DNA of 64,000 nucleotides from Tragulus kanchil (taxonomy: Eukaryota; Chordata; Mammalia; Artiodactyla; Tragulidae): positions 167,493,608 to 167,557,607 of the forward strand of contig JAIOJX010000024.1 of the NCBI GenBank assembly GCA_022376925.1, read 5' to 3'. This document shows, in pieces, positions 56,804 through 64,000 of the stretch. The stretch's first letter is position 1, and each line of letters starts with the position of its first letter. A program made the position numbers and the translations under genes. Below the pieces are notes generated by a model, which saw only the letters and a program-made list of their open reading frames with translations, was not told the DNA's origin and searched no databases.

Positions 56804-57854
56804 TAAGCTTAATTAATTTTTAGATATTTAAATAATCTGAGTTTTACATATTTTGAAACACTGATATTTTAACTTTTGATTAAATTTTGCTATAAATATT
56901 GAGGATGCAGATATTCTTATACTAATAAAGTAAATTTATAGAATCTCTTAAAACAAGTTACTAGCTTGTGTTGTCAATATTGAAAGACTCAGTTAAATTT
57001 AATATTGGGATGACTATACCATTAGTAGGGCTTCCCTGTTGGGTCAGATGGTAAAGACTCTGCCTGCAATGCAGGAGACCAGGTTCCATCCCGGGGCCGG
57101 AAGAGCCGCTGGAGGAGGGCGTGGCCCTGGAGGAGGGCGTGGCCCTGGAGGAGGGCGTGGCCCTGGAGGAGGCGTGGCCCCACTCGGGTCTTCTTGCCTG
57201 GAGACTCCCGGCCAGAGGAGCCGGGCAGCCATCACGGGTCACACAGAGTTGGACCTGAGTGAGTGACTCACACACACACATGCTAATAATAAAGTCATAA
57301 TAATTGGAAGGCTTGTTGAAAAATAATACTTATAATATGCTATTGTATATTATATACAGCCTAATAATTCTAAAAAAACTCCAGATGCAGTTTGATCTTT
57401 AAGTGTGAAAAATATTTTTGTTATAGAAATTGCTACCAACTATGGGAGTTCTATGGATATTTTCATTTGACAAAGCATATTAAATAGTGTGCTGCATTTT
57501 TTAGAAGCCAAGTTAGAGTACTGAGTGAAATTTTGTCTGAGAATCATGTGTCTCACATTATAGTCAAATTTTATAGGAGGAGCACTTAGAATTAGCCATA
57601 GATGTACAGTTGGCTTATTTTATGTTGCTGCCTCTAACAAAACAGTGAAACAGTTTTGCTAAAATGAATACTGTTGATAGTTAAATTGAGGGAAACTAAT
57701 TTATTAAGTCTGACTTTGGGAGATTAGTTTATATATGTTGTCTGTTCAGTGCTGGGGTTAAAGAATGCTACTGTTAGATGATTACAACATACTAAAAAGA
57801 AAAAATCAAAGAGTTCTATTTATTCATATGGTTACTGGATTTTTTTTTTCCCAG

Positions 57855-57978
57855 AAAATGATGAAGGAATGTATGGTGAGACTTATATATTGTGAAATGC
57901 TTGGATATGATGCTTCCTTTGGTTATATACATGCAATCAAGTTGGCACAACAAGGAAACCTTTTAGAGAAAAGAGTAG
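57855..57978 (+). CDS. AP4E1: AP4E1 coding exon 3 (complete copy)
   Basis: It encodes KMMKECMVRLIYCEMLGYDA onward to ...LLEKRV plus the first base of the next codon (41 codons + 1). The segment belongs to the adaptin N-terminal domain that forms the trunk of the AP-4 core. The acceptor is a T run followed by CCCAG and the donor is GTATGT at 57979. With exons 1 and 2 it makes a continuous frame of 115 residues. The longer open frame 57765-58040 merely reads through both splice sites. Exon 4 is not in the window. Confidence 0.95.
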
Positions 57979-58696
57979 GTATGTATGTGTTTAAGACATT
58001 TGCTCTTTATGTTGTCCTTAAAGTTCTGACTGTTGTATAAAGTGAATGATAGTAGATATGTAGTATGTTTTTCATACTACATATCATACTGCCGTGTGAT
58101 TTCCAAACCTTTGAAAAAAGATAACGCTTCAAAAACTTAACAGCCTATAAATAAAACCAATTTTCCTGATTCATAGCATGTTGGAGTTACAGTGAACATT
58201 AAAAGTTGCTTGTTCTTGGTTACATGACTTTGTCAAAGCTCACAGAATTATACACTTAAAGGGTGACGTTTCTTATAGGTAAGTTATACCTCAGTAAAAC
58301 TGATTTTAAAAAGTCTGTTTAATCTCATCAGTTTCGTGATAAGAGGTGGATTTTTATAGAATAAAACTGGAATTGACTTGAATGATTTTAGATAACCTTG
58401 CTCTTAGTTTCGCAAACATTAGCTGTGATAAAAAAAATCTGTAACTATAATCAGTCTTCAGGGCTCTTAGGAAAACTTTTTTCAGGGACTTAAATCTTGT
58501 TTGCTTACAGCTTCAGCCTTATATCAGAAACCTAAGAAGGAAGCACTTTAGAATAAGAAAGGAGTAGAGTTTACTTTTTATTCAAAAAAATGGATCGTGT
58601 CGTGTTGGGGACTGATCTTCTTCCTAGGTTGTATTTGTGCCGTCAGGTGGTGGGGAGAGGGCCGGGCTGTCTTGGGAGGGGTTCTGAGGCTCTGTG

Positions 58697-59019
58697 GCTG
58701 TTGCTCAGTGGCTTAGTGGTGTCCAGCTCTTTGCGACCCCCGAGATGCCTGCCGGGCCTCGCTGTTGCCGCTCCCCGTCCCTCACTGTCTCCCAGAGTTC
58801 GCCCAAGTTCATGTCCATTAACTCTGTGATGCCATCCAACCATCTCATCCTCTGCCACCCTTCAGTCTTTCCCAGCGTCAGGATCTTTTCCAGTGAGTTG
58901 GCTGTTTGCAACAGGTGACCAGAGAATTGGCGCTTTCGCTTCAGCATCAGTTCTTGCAGTGAATATTCAGGGTTGCTTTCCTGTAGGACTGACTGGTCTG
59001 AGCTCCTTCCTGTCCAGGG
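58697..59019 (-). mobile_element. BovB 3' end, first assembled copy
   Basis: 'gtggtgtccagctctttgcg', 'tctgtgatgccatccaacca' and 'cagcgtcaggatcttttcc' are the reverse strand of BovB's 3' coding end (frame 58705-59094). It stops at the duplication S boundary. The continuous element is at 59855-64000. Confidence 0.85.
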
Positions 59020-59026
59020 ATCTCCC

Positions 59027-59136
59027 ATGAAGGAATGTATGGTGAGACTTATAAGAACTTGGATATGATGCTTCCTTTGGTTATATACATGCAATCAAGT
59101 TGGCACAACAAGGAAACCTTTTAGAGAAAAGAGTAG
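59027..59136 (+). pseudogene. AP4E1: AP4E1 exon 3, left-truncated duplicate
   Basis: It lacks the acceptor and first two codons, has a garbled junction at 59047-59058, then matches exon 3 to its end and keeps the GTATGT donor. It is preceded by BovB sequence, so it cannot be an exon. It is best explained as the start of the next contig. Confidence 0.88.
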
Positions 59137-60387
59137 GTATGTATGTGTTTAAGACATTTGCTCTTTATGTTGTCCTTAAAGTTCTGACTGTTGTATAAAG
59201 TGAATGATAGTAGATATGTAGTATGTTTTTCATACTACATATCATACTGCCGTGTGATTTCCAAACCTTTGAAAAAAGATAACGCTTCAAAAACTTAACA
59301 GCCTATAAATAAAACCAATTTTCCTGATTCATAGCATGTTGGAGTTACAGTGAACATTAAAAGTTGCTTGTTCTTGGTTACATGACTTTGTCAAAGCTCA
59401 CAGAATTATACACTTAAAGGGTGACGTTTCTTATAGGTAAGTTATACCTCAGTAAAACTGATTTTAAAAAGTCTGTTTAATCTCATCAGTTTCGTGATAA
59501 GAGGTGGATTTTTATAGAATAAAACTGGAATTGACTTGAATGATTTTAGATAACCTTGCTCTTAGTTTCGCAAACATTAGCTGTGATAAAAAAAATCTGT
59601 AACTATAATCAGTCTTCAGGGCTCTTAGGAAAACTTTTTTCAGGGACTTAAATCTTGTTTGCTTACAGCTTCAGCCTTATATCAGAAACCTAAGAAGGAA
59701 GCACTTTAGAATAAGAAAGGAGTAGAGTTTACTTTTTATTCAAAAAAATGGATCGTGTCGTGTTGGGGACTGATCTTCTTCCTAGGTTGTATTTGTGCCG
59801 TCAGGTGGTGGGGAGAGGGCCGGGCTGTCTTGGGAGGGGTTCTGAGGCTCTGTGGCTGTTGCTCAGTGGCTTAGTGGTGTCCAGCTCTTTGCGACCCCCG
59901 AGATGCCTGCCGGGCCTCGCTGTTGCCGCTCCCCGTCCCTCACTGTCTCCCAGAGTTCGCCCAAGTTCATGTCCATTAACTCTGTGATGCCATCCAACCA
60001 TCTCATCCTCTGCCACCCTTCAGTCTTTCCCAGCGTCAGGATCTTTTCCAGTGAGTTGGCTGTTTGCAACAGGTGACCAGAGAATTGGCGCTTTCGCTTC
60101 AGCATCAGTTCTTGCAGTGAATATTCAGGGTTGCTTTCCTGTAGGACTGACTGGTCTGAGCTCCTTCCTGTCCAGGGGACTCTCAGGAGCCTTCTCCAGC
60201 TCCACAGTTGGAAGGCGTCATTCCTTCGGCACTCAGTCTTCTCTGTGGTCCAGCTCTCACATCCATGCATGATTACTGGAAAAACCGTAGCTTTGAATGT
60301 ACAGGCCTTTGTTGGCAAAGTGATGTCTTTGCTATTTCATATACTGTCAGGGTTTGTCCTAGCCTTCCTTCCAAAAAGCAGGCGTCT

Positions 60388-60723
60388 ACTATTTTTTTTT
60401 TTAAGATTTATTTATTTATTTATTTATTTATTTTGCGGGGGATGGGGAGGGAGGGGGGCGGGTGGGCCACTTCTGTTGGTCTTTCATTTCTCTGTTTTCA
60501 TCCATCTTTGTTCTTTGGCTCCTGTGGGCCTCCCATCGCGGTGGCCTCTGTTGTCGCAGAGCACCGGCTCTGGGCGCATGCGCTCCAGAGCTCTGGCTCG
60601 GTCATTGGACACATCGGTCCAGCCGCTCCGCGGCACGTGGGATCTTCCCAGGCCAGGGATCGAACAGGCGCCCCTTGCACTGCAAGGCGGTGTCCTTACC
60701 CACTGGACCACCAGGGAAGCCCC
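60388..60723 (-). mobile_element. Young composite SINE, copy g, inside BovB
   Basis: Reverse orientation with a long T/(ATTT)n tail. The perfect target-site duplication is AGCAGGCGTCT (60377-60387 and 60724-60734). CpGs are nearly all kept: GCGCATGCGC intact, 'cgctccgcggcacgtggg' intact, B box GTTCGA with one change. The overlapping open frames on both strands (for example 60131-60739 and 60208-60795) are chance frames through this GC-rich SINE. Confidence 0.93.
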
Positions 60724-62140
60724 AGCAGGCGTCTTCTAATTTCATGGCTGCAGTCACCCTCCACAAGGATTTGGGGGCCCAAGAAGAGAAAATAACTCAA
60801 TTTGGCTTGAGGTGGTGAGACCAGATGCCATGTCTTAGTTTTTTTAATTTTTAAAATTTATTTATTTTTTTTTGTTTTTCTTCTTTTCCATCAAAGATTT
60901 TTATTTCAGCTGCTTCAGGACCTTGACTTTATGCTTTCCGGTTCTGAATACAGCCTAACTTTTCTGAGCACTGAGACTATCAGATTTCTTTATTTCCAAC
61001 TCTTTGCAACCCCGTGTACTGTAGCCGTCAGGCTCCTCTGTCCACGGGATTAGTTTTTTTTAATGTTAAGTTTTAAGCCAGCTTTTTCACTCTCCTCCTT
61101 TACCCTCAATTAAGAGGCTCTTTAGTTCCTGTTGGCTTTCTGCCGTTTTGGTAGTGTCATCTGCATGCCAGAGGTTGTTGGTATTCCTCCCGGCAGTCTT
61201 AATTCCAGCCTGTGTCATCCAGCCCGGCATTTCACATGATGTGCTCGACAACTAAGTTAGATAAACAAGGTGACAGTACGCACCCTTTCCCAGCTTGGAA
61301 CCAGTCAGTTGTTCCCTGTAAGATTTTAACTGTCGCGTCTTGACCTGCATGCAGGTTTCACAGGAGACAGGTAGGATGGTCTGTATTCCCATCTCTTCAA
61401 GAATTTTCCACAGTTTGTTGTGAGCCACACAGTCAAAGGCTTTAGTGTAGTTGATGAAGCAGTAGTAGATGTTTTTCTAGAATTGCGTTACTTTTTTCTA
61501 TGATCTAACGAATGTTGGCAGTTCGATCTCTGGTTGCTCTGCCATTTCTAAACCCAGTTTGTACATCTGGAAGTTCTTGACTCAAGCACTGCTGTAGTCC
61601 AGCTTGAAGGATTTTGAGCGTAACCTTACTGGCATGGGAAGTGAGTGCAGTTTCCAGTCGTTTGGACATTCTTTAGCTCTGCTCTTCTTTGTAATTTGGC
61701 TGAAAAACTGAGCTTTTGCAGTCCTGTGGTCACTGCTGAGTTTTCCCAGTTTGCTGACACATTGCGTGCCGCACTCTGGCACGATCATCCTTTAGGATTT
61801 TAATTAGCTCAGCTGGAGTCCATCACGTCCACTGGCTTTAGTGGCGGCCGTGCGTCCTGGGGCCCACTGGGCCTCACGCTCCGTGGCGTCTGGCGCTGGG
61901 GGAGTGATCACAGCGCCATGGCCACGCGGGCCGTCAGGGCCTTTGTGGGTGTAGGTAGCTCTTCTGTGCGTTCCTGCCGCCGCCGCTTCATCTCTCGTGC
62001 CCCTGTTAAGTCTTTACTGTTTCTGGCCTTTATGCTGCCCATCTTTGCGTGAAATGTTCCTTTGATATCTTCAGGTTTCTTGAAGAGATCTCTGTAGTCT
62101 TTCCCATTCTGTTTTTTTTTTTTCCTATTTCTTTGCATTG

Positions 62141-64000
62141 TTCATTGAAGCAGGCCTTCTTATTTATCCTTGCTATTCTCAGGAACTCTGCATTCAGTTG
62201 GGTATGTCTTTTCTCCCCTGCTTTTTACTTTTCTTTTTTCCTCAGCTACTTGTAAAGCTTCCTCAGACAACCACTTCGCCTTCTTACATGTATTTTTCTT
62301 TGGGATGGTTTTGGTCACTCTCTCCTGTACAGTGTTAGGAACCTCTGTTCATAATTCCGCAGGCATTCTGTCTTCCAGGTCTAATCCCTTGAGTCTGTTC
62401 CTCACCCCTCCACTTTGTGATCATAAGGGGCTTGATTTGGGTCATGCATGATGGCCTAGGAGTTTTCCCTGCTTTCTGTGGTTGAAGCCTGGATTTTGCT
62501 TAAGGAGCTGATGATCTGAGCCACAGTCCTCTCCAGGTCTTTCTGCTGACTGTGTAGAGCTTCTCCATCTTCAGCTGCAAAAAATGTAATCAATCTAATT
62601 TCAGTATTGAGCATCCGGTGACGGGCCCCGTGTCGTTGGCAGACGTCCGGCTGCGCGTGTGTGGCTGTCTCTCCTGTTGACGCTCGAGGCTGTTTGCTAC
62701 CAGCAGTGCATTCGCCGGGCAGCACTCTTCTGGCCTTCGCTGTGCTTCGTTTTGTACTCCAAGGCCCGAAGCTGCCTGTTCCTCCATGTTCTCCTGACTT
62801 CTTACTTTTGCATTCCAGTCCCCTATCATGAAAAGGACATCTTTTTTGGTCTTAGTTCTAGAAGGTCTTGTAGGTCTTCATTGAACCGGTCAGCTTCAGC
62901 GTCTTCAGCATCTGTGGTTGGTGCATAGGCTTGGATTGCTGTGATGTGGAATGGTTTGCCTTGAAAACAAACCGAGATCATTCTGTCGTTTTGAGATTGA
63001 ACCCAAATACTGCGCTTCAGACTCCTGTTGATGACGAGGCCTACTCCATTTCTTCTGTGGGATTCTTGCCAACAGTAGTAGATACAGTGGTCATCTGCAT
63101 TAAATTCGCCCGTTCCCACTTTTCCTAAGGTGTTGATGTTCAGTCTTGCCATGTCCTGGTTGACCACGTCCAATTTGTCTTTATTCACGTACCAAACGCT
63201 CCAGGTTCCTCTGCAGCAGTGTTTACAGCATCCTTTCTGTTCCCCCCCCCCGAGCACCGTTCCGTACGCTTTCATTGAAGAGGCCTTCTTATTTATCCTT
63301 GCTATTTTTTTCGTCAGGAACTCTGCATTCAGTTGGGTATGTCTTTTCTCCCCTGCTTTTTACTTTTCTTTTTTCCTCAGCTACTTGTAAAGCTTCCTCA
63401 GACAACCACTTCGCCTTCTTACATGTATTTTTCTTTGGGATGGTTTTGGTCACTCTCTCCTGTACAGTGTTAGGAACCTCTGTTCATAATTCCGCAGGCA
63501 TTCTGTCTTCCAGGTCTAATCCCTTGAGTCTGTTCCTCACCCCTCCACTTTGTGATCATAAGGGGCTTGATTTGGGTCATGCATGATGGCCTAGGAGTTT
63601 TCCCTGCTTTCTGTGGTTGAAGCCTGGATTTTGCTTAAGGAGCTGATGATCTGAGCCACAGTCCTCTCCAGGTCTTTCTGCTGACTGTGTAGAGCTTCTC
63701 CATCTTCAGCTGCAAAAAATGTAATCAATCTAATTTCAGTATTGAGCATCCGGTGACGGCCACGTGTCGTTGGCAGACGTCCGGCTGCGCGTGTGTGGCT
63801 GTCTCTCCTGTTGACGCTCGAGGCTGTTTGCTACCAGCAGTGCATTCGCCGGGCAGCACTCTTCTGGCCTTCGCTGTGCTTCGTTTTGTACTCCAAGGCC
63901 CGAAGCTGCCTGTTCCTCCATGTTCTCCTGACTTCTTACTTTTGCATTCCAGTCCCCTATCATGAAAAGGACATCTTTTTTGGTCTTAGTTCTAGAAGGT
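62141..64000. repeat. Tandem duplication T (62141-63271 and 63271-64000, cut by the window end)
   Basis: Offset 1130, rising to 1134. In the first 40 bases of the right copy 'gaagcaggcc' becomes 'gaagaggcc' and 'attctcagg' becomes 'atttttttcgtcagg', another damaged junction edge. 'gtgacgggccccgtgtcg' versus 'gtgacggccacgtgtcg' follows later. A run of about 10 C (63242-63251) precedes the boundary. Both copies lie in BovB. Confidence 0.93.

Larger units (their letters stand above)
55298..57854 (+). other. AP4E1: AP4E1 intron 2 (inflated by duplication R)
   Basis: It starts GTGAGT and ends 'tttttttttcccag'. It is about 2.6 kb as assembled but would be about 1.4 kb once duplication R is collapsed. 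It carries one Bov-tA SINE with an 18-bp tandem repeat, which appears twice for the same reason. Confidence 0.8.
55666..57932. repeat. Tandem duplication R (55666-56803 and 56798-57932)
   Basis: Offset 1132, ending at 1129. The boundary has the six-base microhomology ATACAT. Differences are G losses in the 18-bp repeat, one T in the acceptor's pyrimidine run and one substitution ('aatgctgctg' versus 'aatgctactg'). The duplicated end falls inside AP4E1 exon 3, so the left exon copy stops after 26 codons. Confidence 0.96.
57901..60177. repeat. Tandem duplication S (57901-59019 and 59059-60177)
   Basis: Constant offset 1158. The right copy starts with damaged sequence: from 59027 'atgaaggaatgtatggtgag' is followed by 'acttataagaacttgg', where the intact exon has 'acttatatattgtgaaatgcttgg'. 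The left copy ends inside BovB ('tgtccaggga'). Confidence 0.96.
57979..64000 (+). other. AP4E1: AP4E1 intron 3, running off the window
   Basis: It begins GTATGT. It contains two assembled copies of BovB's 3' end, a long minus-strand BovB, SINE copy g and duplications S and T. No exon 4 sequence is seen before the right edge. The open frames on both strands here belong to BovB, SINE or chance. Confidence 0.8.
59855..64000 (-). mobile_element. BovB (RTE) LINE, long but decayed, in AP4E1 intron 3
   Basis: Reading leftwards, an apurinic endonuclease region spans about 63240-62450 (YYCWQESHRRNGV, DRMISVCFQGKPFHITAIQ, IGDWNAKV). Next come a linker (GTFHAKMGSIKARN near 62050), the reverse transcriptase (about 61800-60780), then the C-terminal CESWTTEKTECRRNDAF and RRLLRVPW block (about 60250-60170) and the 3' end near 59855. 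BovB copies itself and mobilises Bov-tA/Bov-A SINEs. Stops and frameshifts break the frame, and SINE copy g and a Bov-A piece (about 60985-61055) interrupt it. Duplication T repeats the endonuclease part to the window edge. Confidence 0.9.

Noticed and set aside
31423..57179. Short regularly spaced repeats as CRISPR arrays
   Set aside because: The 42-bp and 18-bp repeats are head-to-tail without unique spacers, and the DNA is mammalian.
57765..58040. 91-codon frame containing AP4E1 exon 3 as a stand-alone gene
   Set aside because: Only codons from 57855-57978 match the adaptin. The flanking codons are intronic and are bounded by good splice sites.
60131..60795. Plus-strand frames of 202 and 195 codons
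   Set aside because: They run through reversed BovB sequence and the reversed GC-rich SINE copy g. The same style of translation recurs wherever that SINE occurs.
207..63271. Reading the ~1.1 kb duplications as a new amplification system or mobile unit
   Set aside because: The units share no sequence with each other, have no common ends, encode nothing in common, and their errors cluster at junctions. Uniform size with unrelated content points to assembly overlap.
62826..63275. 149-codon minus-strand frame as a cellular endonuclease gene
   Set aside because: It is the N-terminal endonuclease part of a decayed BovB element, with the rest of BovB following in order downstream.

Overview
This is a window of mammalian nuclear DNA from a ruminant. 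The evidence is the mix of interspersed repeats: BovB (RTE) LINEs, Bov-tA/Bov-A SINEs carrying BovB-derived tails, tRNA-derived CHR-type SINEs, artiodactyl L1 3' ends, solo LTRs of endogenous retroviruses, and ancient MIR/MER fragments. At least six independent insertions of a CpG-rich tRNA-headed SINE that I cannot name add a possible lineage marker. A deep-branching ruminant such as a chevrotain is possible, but that is a guess.

Only one protein-coding gene can be supported: the 5' end of AP4E1 (epsilon subunit of the AP-4 adaptor complex), plus strand. It has a CpG-island promoter around 53.1-54.1 kb, coding exon 1 at 53464-53613, exon 2 at 55226-55297, and a complete exon 3 at 57855-57978. 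These encode the first 115 residues plus one base of the next codon; the rest lies beyond the right edge. Positions 1-53000 are intergenic. They hold repeats, one further CpG-rich patch (about 34.7-35.2 kb), and no gene I can recognise.

The most striking property is structural. Twenty separate direct tandem duplications, each of about 1.05-1.16 kb and nearly 100% identical, punctuate the window every 2-6 kb (offsets 1074-1161 bp). They cut across repeats, unique sequence and an AP4E1 exon alike. Copy differences are mostly homopolymer indels or damaged sequence close to the junction, and junctions are either abutting or carry a short garbled filler. This is what unmerged overlaps between neighbouring contigs look like, so I read them as false duplications from assembly. 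Collapsing them would leave about 42 kb. Exon 3 of AP4E1 therefore appears three times (56726 truncated on the right, 57855 complete, 59027 truncated on the left), although the gene very probably has one.

Layout: 1-6.1 kb, MIR/MER5-like/Bov-tA and low-repeat DNA. 7.2-9.9 kb, solo LTR and Bov-A. 10.8-17.2 kb, ancient LINE-like sequence, CHR SINEs and a 5'-truncated L1 with a young SINE at its edge. 18-19 kb, a second L1 3' end. 20-28.5 kb, more young SINEs, MIR and a nested Bov-tA. 29-36.5 kb, GC-richer unique DNA with a 42-bp minisatellite and the CpG-rich patch. 36.5-41.8 kb, an old BovB split by SINEs and LTRs. 43-52.3 kb, CHR SINEs, L1 3'UTR, Bov-A and an LTR-like block. 53-58 kb, AP4E1 promoter and exons 1-3. 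58.7-64 kb, a second, longer minus-strand BovB inside AP4E1 intron 3.
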